Positions 1 to 7,712 of a DNA stretch of 64,000 nt are shown here, piece after piece (the first letter of the stretch is position 1; the number at the start of each line of letters is the position of its first letter). A program made the translations under genes and the position numbers. Source of the stretch: Myxococcales bacterium (GTDB lineage Bacteria > Myxococcota_A > Polyangia > Polyangiales > Polyangiaceae); contig JADJCA010000008.1 in the NCBI GenBank assembly GCA_016703425.1, positions 1 through 64,000 on the forward strand, given 5' to 3'. Below the pieces are notes generated by a model. That model was not told where the DNA came from, did no database searches, and worked only from the letters and a program-made list of their open reading frames with translations.

Positions 1-160
1 CGCGCGCCCGTGTCTCGCGCCGAGGCTCGCTCTTCGTCGGACTGCCGGCAGCGGGAGTTGCTGCCGAAGGGGGAGCGGCGCTCGACGCCGGCTCTTCAGC
101 CAACACGCCTGGGGCTACGAGGAGCACTCCGAGTCCAACCATCAACGGGGCGATGCGCAT
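1..160 (-). CDS. Secreted protein, N-terminal part only (runs off left edge)
   Basis: The reading frame starts at an ATG at 160 and stays open to the window edge, giving 53 visible residues. It begins with a classic Sec signal peptide: MRIAP, a hydrophobic core (LMVGLGVLLVAPGVLA), then a likely cut before EEP. What follows is Ala/Pro/Ser-rich low-complexity sequence, as often seen just after the signal in exported myxobacterial proteins. No domain is visible, so the function is unknown. It is downstream of hemC on the same strand, with a gap of about 125 bases, so it may or may not belong to the heme operon. Confidence 0.6.
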   Translation of the reverse strand, partial: MRIAPLMVGLGVLLVAPGVLAEEPASSAAPPSAATPAAGSPTKSEPRRETRAR

Positions 161-286
161 TCGATCACGGTACGGTCAGCCACTCGCCTTCGTAAGGGCC
201 TCGCACCACGGAAGGCTCATTTTCGTAGGCTCGCGCCCTACTCCATCCGTGAGGCGCGCAGAGTGCGGGAAGAGAGAGACCTTGTC

Positions 287-1225
287 CTACTGCTCGGCGC
301 GGAGCGCGAGACCGAGCTCGCGTCCGAAGGCGTTGGCGTCGCGCTCCGACGGCCACGCCACGGAGCGAGAGAGCCGCCGGAAGCGCGAGCCGTCGGGCTC
401 TGCCACGAACGCATCCATCAAGAGGGCGGCGCCGTCGCGTCGCGCGTACGCCGCCAACGGCGTCTTGCAGTCGCCCTCCAAGGCCTCCATCACCCCTCGC
501 TCGGCCCACACGCAGACGGCGGTCTCGGGATCGTGCAGCGGCAAGAGCAACTCCGCGATGGCGTCGTCGCCCGCGCGCGCCTCAATGCCTAGCGCACCTT
601 GCCCAACGGCCGGCAGTGACACGTCGACGTCCAAGGCGGATTGAGCGTGCTTGCCGGGCTCGAGTTGCGCGGGCCCGAGCTGCAAGAGGCCGAGTCGCGA
701 GAGGCCCGCTGCCGCGAGGACGATGTCGTCGTACTCGCCGCCTTCGACCTTCTTGAGCCGCGTGTCGACGTTGCCGCGAAGCGGGACGATGTTGAGATCG
801 GGGCGCCGGGCCTTGAGCGAGAGCGCGCGACGCAGGCTGCTCGTGCCCACCTTGGCGCCCATGGGCAACGCCATGAGGCTGCCAAAGCGCGGTGCGATCA
901 GCACGTCGCGCGGGTCGACGCGCTTGGGAATGCAAACGATCGAGAGGCCGTCGGGCATGACGCCCGGCACGTCCTTGATGGAGTGGACGGCGACGTCGGC
1001 GCGATCGGCGAGGAGGGCCTCCTCGATCTCCTTGACGAACAGCCCCTTGCCTCCCACCTCGGAGAGCGGCCGATCCTGGATGCGATCGCCGCTCGTCACG
1101 ACCTGCAACTCTATTGCCGCGAGGCCAGGCCTCGCCAGCGTGAGCTCGCCGATGAAGGCTCGACACTGGGCCAAGGCGAGCGCCGAACGGCGCGTGGCGT
1201 AACGAACCTTTTGGGGCAACGTCAT
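287..1225 (-). CDS. hemC: Porphobilinogen deaminase (hydroxymethylbilane synthase)
   Basis: Cytoplasmic enzyme that joins four porphobilinogen molecules into hydroxymethylbilane in tetrapyrrole synthesis. The 312-residue length is normal for the family. Visible hallmarks are the N-terminal ATRRSALAL segment, the catalytic aspartate in HSIKDVP (Asp85), GTSSLRR, the substrate-binding LRGNVDTRL, PAVGQGALGIE, and the dipyrromethane cofactor cysteine in EGDCKTPLAAYA (Cys253). It starts 8 bases after the hemA stop with a GAGAG-type ribosome site in that gap, so it is the last gene of the visible minus-strand heme operon. It acts downstream of glutamyl-tRNA reductase; hemB and hemD are not in this window. 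Confidence 0.97.
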   Translation of the reverse strand: MTLPQKVRYATRRSALALAQCRAFIGELTLARPGLAAIELQVVTSGDRIQDRPLSEVGGKGLFVKEIEEALLADRADVAVHSIKDVPGVMPDGLSIVCIPKRVDPRDVLIAPRFGSLMALPMGAKVGTSSLRRALSLKARRPDLNIVPLRGNVDTRLKKVEGGEYDDIVLAAAGLSRLGLLQLGPAQLEPGKHAQSALDVDVSLPAVGQGALGIEARAGDDAIAELLLPLHDPETAVCVWAERGVMEALEGDCKTPLAAYARRDGAALLMDAFVAEPDGSRFRRLSRSVAWPSERDANAFGRELGLALRAEQ

Positions 1226-1233
1226 GGACTCTC

Positions 1234-2553
1234 TCAGTGGATGCGCTCGGGACCGTCGCCGGCCTCGGGTGCCGGCTCGTCGGGGCGTCCGACGTCGGGG
1301 AGCTCGAAGAGGTGTTTGAGCGCCTGCACCAGCTCGCCGCTCGACGACGACGACGCCGAAGCGCGGAGACGCGTCGTCGGCTCGTGCAGCAGCTTGTTGG
1401 TCGCGCTCTCGACCATTTGCGTCAGCGCCGCGCGCTCGCCTTCTCCGAGGTGCTTGAGCCGCGTACCGAGGCTCCGCTCAAGCTCGGCCATGAGGATGCC
1501 ACGCGTCTTCGCGCGGAGCGCCACGATGGCCGGTTGGACGTCGAGCGAGCGGGCCCACGCTTCGAAGTCAGCGAGCTCTTCCTCGACGATGGCCTCGGCG
1601 GCGGAGACCTCGCTCTGCCGAAGCTTCATGTTCTCAGCGACCTGCCCCTCGAGGTCGTCGACGTTGAAGACGAAGACGTTGTCGATGGTATGGGCGTTGG
1701 GCTCGACGTTGCGCGGCACGCTGATGTCGATGACGAAGAGCGTACGTCCGCGACGCACGCGCATCACGCGCTTGAGCGTTTCTTTGGTGATGACGTAACC
1801 GGGGCTCGCGGTGCTGACGATGACGACATCGCTGCGAACGAGCTCCGGCTCGAGGGCGCTCCACGGGGCGACCTCCCCACCGATGCTCTGAGCGAGGGCC
1901 GTGCCGCGCTCGTAGCTCCGATTGCACACGCGGATCTCCCTAGCGTCCTTGCCGAGGCTCTTGGCCGCTTGCTCGGCCATCTCGCCGGCGCCTACGAGCA
2001 AGACCGAGTGGCCCGCCAGCTCACCGAAGATCTTCTTGGCGAGATCGATGGCGACGCTCGAGATGCTGACAAGGCCGGCGCCGAGCGACGTCTCGCTGCG
2101 CACGCGTTTGGCGACGCCGAAGGCCCGGTGGACGCATCGCCCCAGGTAGCTACCGAGCGTTCCGGCGGCGTTGGCCGCTTCGAAGGCGTCTTTGACCTGA
2201 CCCAAGATCTGCGGTTCGCCGAGCACCATCGAGTCGAGGCTCGCGGCGACGCGGAAGATGTGGCGGACCGCTTCTTTGCCCTCGCGCCGGTAGAGGTACG
2301 GGGCGATGTCGGCCGGGGCGATGCCGGCGCGCTCGGCGAGCACCTCGTGGATGGCGCCCTCGGCGGGTGGCAAGGCCTTGGACGCCGCGAAGACCTCCAC
2401 GCGGTTGCAGGTCGACAGAAAGAGCGTCTCTCTGAGCTCTTGCCGCGAAGACAGCCGCGCCAACACCTGGGGCAATGCGTCGGAGCTCGCCGCGAACTTC
2501 TCGCGAACCTCCACCGGCGCCGTGCGATGGGAGACGCCAATGACGACGATCAT
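1234..2553 (-). CDS. hemA: Glutamyl-tRNA reductase
   Basis: Reduces glutamyl-tRNA(Glu) with NADPH to glutamate-1-semialdehyde, the first committed step of C5-pathway heme synthesis. The start is placed at ATG 2553 (MIVVIGVSHRTAPVEVRE), the family's normal N-terminus; an in-frame extension to 2862 is compositionally non-coding and lies inside the upstream gene. Of 439 residues, the catalytic cysteine is Cys49 in FLSTCNRVEV. LGEPQILGQVK follows, then the NADPH-binding loop LLVGAGEMA near 185-193 and the C-terminal dimerisation helices. The start overlaps the upstream stop as ATGA, implying translational coupling with the hemX-like gene. Confidence 0.97.
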   Translation of the reverse strand: MIVVIGVSHRTAPVEVREKFAASSDALPQVLARLSSRQELRETLFLSTCNRVEVFAASKALPPAEGAIHEVLAERAGIAPADIAPYLYRREGKEAVRHIFRVAASLDSMVLGEPQILGQVKDAFEAANAAGTLGSYLGRCVHRAFGVAKRVRSETSLGAGLVSISSVAIDLAKKIFGELAGHSVLLVGAGEMAEQAAKSLGKDAREIRVCNRSYERGTALAQSIGGEVAPWSALEPELVRSDVVIVSTASPGYVITKETLKRVMRVRRGRTLFVIDISVPRNVEPNAHTIDNVFVFNVDDLEGQVAENMKLRQSEVSAAEAIVEEELADFEAWARSLDVQPAIVALRAKTRGILMAELERSLGTRLKHLGEGERAALTQMVESATNKLLHEPTTRLRASASSSSSGELVQALKHLFELPDVGRPDEPAPEAGDGPERIH

Positions 2554-3476
2554 TGGCCCGCACCGTCGAGCTCGCGCTCGCGCTCGGCGATGGCGGCTCC
2601 GCGGTCCAACGCCGCCGTCACTGGCCGCGCCGCGCCGGGCTCGAGCGCCACCGGCGCCGGCGCGACGCTCCGCCAAAGGTAAAGAGCCAGCACGATGACC
2701 GCGAGACCAAAGCCCGCGATGGTGCCGTACGCGGCCCGGCGACCGCGCCAGCCGGCAACGGCGCGGAGAAAGAGCACGCCGGCAAAGAGGACCCACGTCG
2801 CGTAGCCGAAGGCCGCGCGCCATTGGTCGGCCGATGATCCGAGCTCCACCCGGCGCGCCCACAACGTGCCCGTGAGGATGCCGAGCGTGAGCAAGGGAAA
2901 CCCTAGGAGGAGGAACCGATGTTCGGCCTTGTCGAGCGCGTCGAGGGGCGGAAGCCGCTGAAAGAGGCCCGCGAGGCGCTTCGTCTTGAGGCGCCGCTCT
3001 TGCACCAGGTAGGTAACGGCGGCCGCGAAGGCCAAGAGGAAGAGCGCGTCGCCGAGGAGGTTCACGGCGACGTGAAGCGGCAAGATGGCGCTCTTGATTT
3101 TGTTGGAGGGCTCTTGCCCCGCGGTGCCGACCCAGCGCGACGCCAGTAGGAACGTCAGCGCCACGGGTGTGACGAAGGCTCCGACGACGTCGATGCGAAA
3201 CCGCACGCGGGCCGCGAGGTAGACAGCGCCCGCGAGCATCGAGACGACGCTCATGGCGAAGTGCATGCCCTCGACGGGGCAGATGCGGAGCACCAACGAC
3301 GACACGACGATGTGCGACGCGTGGAGCACGACGCCGACGGCGACGAGCTTCGGAGCCAGGCGCCCCGCCGGCGGCCCGCGGTCTGCACCCGCCAAGTGGA
3401 GTCCAAAGAGGATCGCCGCCACTGTGTAGACGACGCAGGTCGTCACGAAGAGGAAGTCTGCGAACGCGGCGTTCAT
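2550..3476 (-). CDS. HemX-like / CcsA-family cytochrome c assembly membrane protein
   Basis: Integral membrane protein of 308 residues with about eight hydrophobic segments. The start is ATG 3476 (MNAAFADFLF); the longer in-frame extension is Arg/Pro-rich and overlaps the upstream gene. The C-terminal half follows the CcsA/ResC/CcmC pattern: GILTGTLWA near 213-221, later WRGRRAAYGTIAGFGLAV. The tryptophan-rich WWD heme-handling loop expected between them is degenerate, reading RRVELGSSADQWRA instead of the Trp-Gly-x-x-Trp-x-Trp-Asp pattern. That, and its place directly before hemA, resembles Bacillus HemX, which lowers HemA level, more than a true heme-ligation subunit. It is flanked by 4-base overlaps on both sides. 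Family confident, role inferred. Confidence 0.8.
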   Translation of the reverse strand: MNAAFADFLFVTTCVVYTVAAILFGLHLAGADRGPPAGRLAPKLVAVGVVLHASHIVVSSLVLRICPVEGMHFAMSVVSMLAGAVYLAARVRFRIDVVGAFVTPVALTFLLASRWVGTAGQEPSNKIKSAILPLHVAVNLLGDALFLLAFAAAVTYLVQERRLKTKRLAGLFQRLPPLDALDKAEHRFLLLGFPLLTLGILTGTLWARRVELGSSADQWRAAFGYATWVLFAGVLFLRAVAGWRGRRAAYGTIAGFGLAVIVLALYLWRSVAPAPVALEPGAARPVTAALDRGAAIAERERELDGAGQ

Positions 3477-3874
3477 CCCTTGAGGCTCCGGAGGATCAGG
3501 CGCGCGAGGAGGTCTTCGTCGGTGCTCGGCTCGTCGTCGGAGAACGCCGCTCGGCTCTTCCGATGCTCGTCGTAGGTACCGATGGGGGCTCCAAGCCAAC
3601 CCGGCACCACGTCGTAGGCGTTGTCGCCGAGGATGCACGAGGTGTCGAAGATCTCCGCGCCTTGGCCGTCAAGCAGCGCCCTGGCTTTCACGCGCCCGAC
3701 GACGTTGTGCGCGTCGTTGGCTTCGGTGACCTCGCGCGCAAAATAGAGGGCTTCGCAAATCTCGTAGCGGCGTCCCCGCTCGATGATCGTGAGCTCGCTG
3801 CCGCGGAGGTCGACCTTCCCCGCCGAGAGCCAGTCGTCGAGTGTCTTTTGGGAGAAGAAGACGCGGTTTTCCAT
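3473..3874 (-). CDS. Conserved-looking hypothetical, first gene of heme operon
   Basis: A 133-residue soluble protein starting MENRVFFSQKTLDDWL. The middle holds a GSELTIIERGRRYEI stretch and the C-terminus is acidic (FSDDEPSTDEDLLARL). No transmembrane segment or signal is present and I do not recognise a characterised domain. Its stop overlaps the start of the hemX-like gene as ATGA, so it is the apparent first cistron of the four-gene unit ending with hemC. Position suggests a link to heme or cytochrome assembly; this is inference from context only. Confidence 0.75.
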   Translation of the reverse strand: MENRVFFSQKTLDDWLSAGKVDLRGSELTIIERGRRYEICEALYFAREVTEANDAHNVVGRVKARALLDGQGAEIFDTSCILGDNAYDVVPGWLGAPIGTYDEHRKSRAAFSDDEPSTDEDLLARLILRSLKG

Positions 3875-3963
3875 GAGGAACCGAGGGACCCGTGATCCGT
3901 GAGTCGCGACGCTGGAGTATAGCCGCAGTCGCGCGCCACCGCGGTATAAGCGTGGAAACGGTC

Positions 3964-4671
3964 ATGGCGCTCCTCCCTTCCGCCACGCGTTCCGTCTCGC
4001 AGCCAGGCTCCCAGCCAGCCGCAACGCCTTTCGAGGCCGCCTACGAGGCCATCGTCGCGGCGCTGTCTCGGGCCACCTTCGAAGGAGCCATCCGCGAGGC
4101 GCGACGCGTCTTTGGGGCCCGCACCGGCGAGGTCGACGACGACGACGACGGCTTCGAGGGGCGCATGGCCGCTTTTTGGGACAGCGCGGTCACGAGCCCC
4201 GAGTTGCTCGGCCGGCTCCACGGCGTCGTCGGCCCCGAATACGAACCGTGGCTCGTGGCCTTCGGCTCCGCCCATCGCGGCCTCTTCGTCGTCGAACCGG
4301 AAGCCGATGACCACCGGGCCGAGCTCGTCCTCCGCGACGTCTGGTCCGGCGCGTCGTTCTTTGTGCGCCCGCTCCCCCGCCCCGAGACGTTGCTCGCGCT
4401 GCGCGGCAGCGAGGGGCTCTTCGACGGTCGCCTCGTGGGCCGAGCGACGCCGCTCGAGATCGCCCTCTTGCCAGGCGCGTTTTTTCATCCGCCCGACGCG
4501 ACGGGCGCCATCGAGGCGGTCCTTGCGGCGGCGCGTGGGCGCGCGCCACACGAGCGCCTCGCGACCGCCGATGTGCTCGACGCCTTGATGCACATGGAGG
4601 CGAGGCTGCGCGGCCACTCGCGCGTCAAGGCGGCCTACGCCTACCGGGCCGAGCGCTTGCCAAAAAAGTAG
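3964..4671 (+). CDS. Hypothetical cytoplasmic protein
   Basis: 235 residues from ATG 3964 (MALLPSATRS). The frame is open further upstream to 3892, but that extension would run into the divergent promoter region; a GTG at 3952 is an alternative. The protein has a run of five Asp (about residues 55-60), an aromatic-rich centre (AAFWDSAVTSPELLG, YEPWLVAFGSAHRGLFVVEPEADD), and a helical C-terminus ending in KK. There is no signal peptide, membrane segment or recognised domain. It is divergent from the heme operon across an 89-base gap that should hold both promoters, although I cannot point to clear -35/-10 boxes. Confidence 0.65.
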   Translation: MALLPSATRSVSQPGSQPAATPFEAAYEAIVAALSRATFEGAIREARRVFGARTGEVDDDDDGFEGRMAAFWDSAVTSPELLGRLHGVVGPEYEPWLVAFGSAHRGLFVVEPEADDHRAELVLRDVWSGASFFVRPLPRPETLLALRGSEGLFDGRLVGRATPLEIALLPGAFFHPPDATGAIEAVLAAARGRAPHERLATADVLDALMHMEARLRGHSRVKAAYAYRAERLPKK

Positions 4672-4764
4672 AGCGCCGCGGCGACGAGACGGGGCTCACA
4701 GGAGCACCGCCGACCGCCGACGACACGGCGCGCGCCCGCGAGCGGGCTGCGCTATCGTTGCAAC

Positions 4765-5505
4765 ATGGCGCTGCCGCCCACGTTTCGAGCCCGCCTCGTG
4801 TCGCGGCAGCCGCTCACGAAGAACGTCGCCCACTTCCTCTTCGAGCGCGCCGACGGTGCCCCCATGACGTTCGAGGCTGGCCAGTGGGTCAACCTCATCA
4901 TGGAAGGTGCGGCGGCAGACGGCTCCGCGTTGAGGCGCGCCTACTCGATCGCCTCGCCGCCGCGCGCCGAGCCTACCTTCGAGCTGGCCATCACGCGGGT
5001 CGAGGGAGGCCCCGGCACCGCGTTCCTCTTTGCGCTCGAGCCCGGCCAAGAGCTCGAGGTCGTTGGGCCCCAGGGATTTTTCACGCGGCCCCTCGGTTCG
5101 GCGAGCCCCTCCTTGCTCGTCGGCACGGGCACCGGGCTCACGCCGCTTCGAAGCATGCTGCTGTCGGCCAAGGCCCACGGCTCGCTTGTGCCCGCGACGC
5201 TGCTCTTTGGCGTCCGCGAGGAGTCGGACATTCTGTTTCGTCGGGAGCTCGAAGCGCTGTCCGAAAGCGACTCACCGCTCCGTGCACACTTCACGCTTTC
5301 CCGGGCCGACGACGCGTGGACCGGTCGCCGCGGCTGGGTGCAGACTCACGTGCTCGAGCTCTACGACGCGCTCAAGGGCGGCTCCGAGACGCCGCCGCAC
5401 GTGTACATCTGCGGCCTCCGGCCCATGGTCGACGCGGTGCGTGAGCTCTTGAAGACGGAGCTCGGTCTGCCGCGACAGCTCGTGCATTCGGAACGTTACG
5501 ACTGA
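4765..5505 (+). CDS. Ferredoxin-NADP reductase-type FAD/NAD(P)H oxidoreductase
   Basis: A 246-residue flavoprotein of the ferredoxin reductase fold, about the normal length for single-module FNR/Fpr enzymes. The FAD-binding motif RAYSIAS is at 58-64, GPQGFF near 101-106, and the NAD(P)-binding loop GTGTGLTPLRS at 120-130. The second half holds the usual FGVREESDILFRREL and VYICGLRPMVDAV segments. The C-terminus is HSERYD, close to the ExY(W) tail of Fpr-type reductases. No iron-sulfur domain is fused, so its electron partner must be a separate protein not identified here. It converges on the aconitase-like gene across a 24-base gap containing a small GC hairpin. Confidence 0.9.
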   Translation: MALPPTFRARLVSRQPLTKNVAHFLFERADGAPMTFEAGQWVNLIMEGAAADGSALRRAYSIASPPRAEPTFELAITRVEGGPGTAFLFALEPGQELEVVGPQGFFTRPLGSASPSLLVGTGTGLTPLRSMLLSAKAHGSLVPATLLFGVREESDILFRRELEALSESDSPLRAHFTLSRADDAWTGRRGWVQTHVLELYDALKGGSETPPHVYICGLRPMVDAVRELLKTELGLPRQLVHSERYD

Positions 5506-5511
5506 GTTCGC

Positions 5512-5528
5512 TCGCCGCCGCTCGGCGA
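5512..5528. terminator. Small GC hairpin between convergent genes
   Basis: TCGCCG and CGGCGA form a perfect 6-bp stem with the 5-base loop CCGCT, lying in the 24-base gap between the convergent flavin reductase and aconitase-like genes. There is no U-tract on either side, so its role as a bidirectional terminator is inferred from position. Confidence 0.4.
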
Positions 5529-5529
5529 C

Positions 5530-7605
5530 TTAGCCCGGTTCCGCGGCGACGCTCGCTTGAAACCAGTTCGGCACGCCGCCGGCGAGCGCGATGGCCACTT
5601 GGCGCGGCGTGAGATCGGTCGTCGTCAGGAAGGTGCTCGACGCCTTCCTTCGGACCGCCAGGTCGTTGGCCGTCCCGAGCGAAGACCGGAGGTCCGTGAA
5701 GACGAGGATCTCGCCGGGCTCGATGGGGAAGTAGTCGGCGCCGTCGACGAAGGTGAGGCAAACGACGCCGGCGTTGACGAGGGCGCGCCGAAACGCCGCA
5801 CCGATGCTCTTGGCGAGGACGAAGCGAAGGCCAAGCGACCTGAGGGCGAGAGCCGCGTGCTCGCGGTGCGAGCCGTAACCAAAATTGTGCCCCGCGACGA
5901 TGACGTGCCCGCCGAGATCTTTGGCGACCTTCGCGCGCTTCACGTACGTGACGTCGATGCGCTCGAAGGCGAGATCGGCGAGCGCCGCGACGTTGCTGCC
6001 AAGGGAAGCGCCGCGGAGGCCGGCGGGAACGATCTCGTGCATCGGCACGTCGTCGGGCAGCTTCAGCATGACGCGCATCTCGCCGCCCTTCGGCATCGCA
6101 TCGAGCGTCGGCAGGGGCTTGATGCTCGGCCCCTTGGCGATGGCTGGCGGGGGTTTTGCCGAACCCTTGGCCGACGGAGGCGCCGAGCCGCGTCGCGACC
6201 GACTCGGCGGCGGCTCCGAAGTGGGCGAGGCGACACGGGCGGAGGGCTCGACGAAGACCTGCGCGCGGGCGCCGCCAGTCGTGCGCACGTCGCCGCGCGC
6301 GCTGCCAAAAGCCACGTCGTTGCCGGCTTCGCTCGGCCGCGTGATGACGCCTCGCAGCGCCGAGATGGCGGCGGTGGCGGCGCTGCACAAGAAGACGCGA
6401 TCGTCCTTCGTGCCCGACGCGCCGGGGTAGTTCTGAGTGGCCGTCCGGAGGCTCGGCTTGCCGGCGGCGGGCGCTTGCCCAACGCCCGCGTAGCCCAAGA
6501 GCGCCGGCTCGGCGATGCGCACGTTGGCTTCGATGAGCGACGAGAGGGCGCCCGTCTCGGCGAGCGCGCCGAGCTGACCACGCGTTTGCGGGTTGAGCTC
6601 GAAGCTCACGCCCGGCGCCACCGACGCTCCGCGCACCATCGATGTCACGCGGCCGAGGTCGTGCGCGCCCGCCATGCCGGGGCCGCCCACGATGACTTGC
6701 CCGACGGCGGTGCCCTCCGCGAAGCGCACCGGCACCACGTTGCCGGGGCTCTGGGGCTTCGCGATCATCGGCTCGAGGGAAGACAGATCGAGCTCTTCGT
6801 CGAGGTCGTAGACGGCGTCTTCGTCGGCCGCGAGGTTCTCGTAAGAAGACCCGCGCCCCATCGCGAGGAGCCACGCCTCTAGAGAGGCGTCGGCGGGAAA
6901 GAGCGTGGTGACGACGCCGAGCTCGGCGACCATGGCGGCGAAGGCAGCGCGCTCGGGCACCGACATCGAGAGGACGCCGCTCTCGGCGCCAGCATCGCTA
7001 GCAGCATCGCCGGCCGCACCGGCGACCTCGAGCACAAAGCCCGCGCGACCGCGAACGCCGTGGCGACGCAAGAGCTCGAGGGCGAGGTCCGTCGCCGAGA
7101 CCCACGCGGGCATCGTGCCCGTGAGCCTTAAGCGCCACACCTTTGGAACGGGAAGCGCGTACGGCTCACCGGCCAGCACCATGGCCGCGTCGAAGCTCCC
7201 GACGGCGAACGCGAGCATCGCCGCGGCGCCGAGCATCGAGGTGTGCTCGTGGGCGCCCACGAGGCTCTTGCCGGGCTCGGCGAAGCGCTCCAAGTGCAGC
7301 CAAGGCCCGACGCCGTTGCCCGGCGGCGAGTAGCGAAGGCCCATGCGCCGCGAAGCCGCCAAGAGGTACGCGTGATCTTCCGCCACGCGGCCGTCGTCGG
7401 CGAGCGTGACCTCGTCGACGTAGGTGATCGCCGTCTCGACGCGGACGCGTTCGACACCGAAGCTCTCGAGGGCGAGGAGCGCGAGCGACGCCGCGCCGTC
7501 GCCGAGGAGCACCTGGTCCACCCGGACCATGGCATCACCCGGCGCGTGCCGTGAGCCGCCGGCGAAGTGGCGGTCCAGAAGCTTATGAAAGAGCGAGGCG
7601 CCCAT
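5530..7605 (-). CDS. Aconitase-family protein lacking the Fe-S cysteines (probable pseudoenzyme)
   Basis: 691 residues collinear with bacterial aconitase/homoaconitase. Landmarks are PPGNGVGPWLHLERFAEPGK (95-113), LPVPKVWRLRLTG, SVPERAAFAAMVAELG, VGQAPAAGKPSLRT (375-388), YPGASGTKDD, and a C-terminal swivel domain with GYGSHREHAA (576-585) and VLAKSIGAAFRRAL. The catalytic machinery is gone. The usual GSCTN is GGPGM (Cys to Pro309), CGPCIG is LLGYAG (Cys to Leu369 and Tyr372), DSHT is HEHT (119-122) and the early DH motif is DE. A Pro/Ser/Lys-rich linker (about 457-500) joins the domains. The open frame and preserved fold argue for a retained protein with a non-aconitase role, not a decaying pseudogene. 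Confidence 0.85.
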   Translation of the reverse strand: MGASLFHKLLDRHFAGGSRHAPGDAMVRVDQVLLGDGAASLALLALESFGVERVRVETAITYVDEVTLADDGRVAEDHAYLLAASRRMGLRYSPPGNGVGPWLHLERFAEPGKSLVGAHEHTSMLGAAAMLAFAVGSFDAAMVLAGEPYALPVPKVWRLRLTGTMPAWVSATDLALELLRRHGVRGRAGFVLEVAGAAGDAASDAGAESGVLSMSVPERAAFAAMVAELGVVTTLFPADASLEAWLLAMGRGSSYENLAADEDAVYDLDEELDLSSLEPMIAKPQSPGNVVPVRFAEGTAVGQVIVGGPGMAGAHDLGRVTSMVRGASVAPGVSFELNPQTRGQLGALAETGALSSLIEANVRIAEPALLGYAGVGQAPAAGKPSLRTATQNYPGASGTKDDRVFLCSAATAAISALRGVITRPSEAGNDVAFGSARGDVRTTGGARAQVFVEPSARVASPTSEPPPSRSRRGSAPPSAKGSAKPPPAIAKGPSIKPLPTLDAMPKGGEMRVMLKLPDDVPMHEIVPAGLRGASLGSNVAALADLAFERIDVTYVKRAKVAKDLGGHVIVAGHNFGYGSHREHAALALRSLGLRFVLAKSIGAAFRRALVNAGVVCLTFVDGADYFPIEPGEILVFTDLRSSLGTANDLAVRRKASSTFLTTTDLTPRQVAIALAGGVPNWFQASVAAEPG

Positions 7606-7620
7606 GCGAGCCCGCTCTCA

Positions 7621-7646
7621 TTGCCGCGGAAGCGTCACCGCGGCAA
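7621..7646 (-). terminator. 9-bp perfect inverted repeat between two minus-strand genes
   Basis: TTGCCGCGG and CCGCGGCAA are exact reverse complements separated by 8 bases. The repeat lies between the LysM-protein stop (7713) and the aconitase-like start (7605), where transcription of the upstream unit would be expected to end. No U-tract follows, so an attenuator or mRNA-stability hairpin is equally possible. Confidence 0.5.
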
Positions 7647-7689
7647 GTCGCAGAGGCGCCCGACGTGGCGCCCCCGTTGTGCTCGTTGT

Positions 7690-7706
7690 GCCGGCTTCGT
7701 GCCGGC
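7690..7706 (-). terminator. GCCGGC hairpin just past the LysM gene stop
   Basis: Two GCCGGC blocks flank the 5-base loop TTCGT, seven bases after the LysM-protein stop codon in the direction of transcription. With the larger repeat at 7621-7646 it forms a two-hairpin array that could act as a tandem terminator. GCCGGC is itself palindromic and common in such DNA, which lowers certainty. Confidence 0.4.
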
Positions 7707-7712
7707 GCTTCG

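Noticed and set aside
2554..2862. N-terminal extension of hemA
   Set aside because: The extra about 100 residues are Arg-rich, lie inside the hemX-like gene and are absent from the family; the ATG at 2553 gives the canonical N-terminus.
5557..6882. Long plus-strand open frame (441 codons) opposite the aconitase-like gene
   Set aside because: Arg/Gly/Ala-rich translation with no domain texture; it is the antisense shadow typical of GC-rich codon bias, and the minus strand has clear homology motifs.
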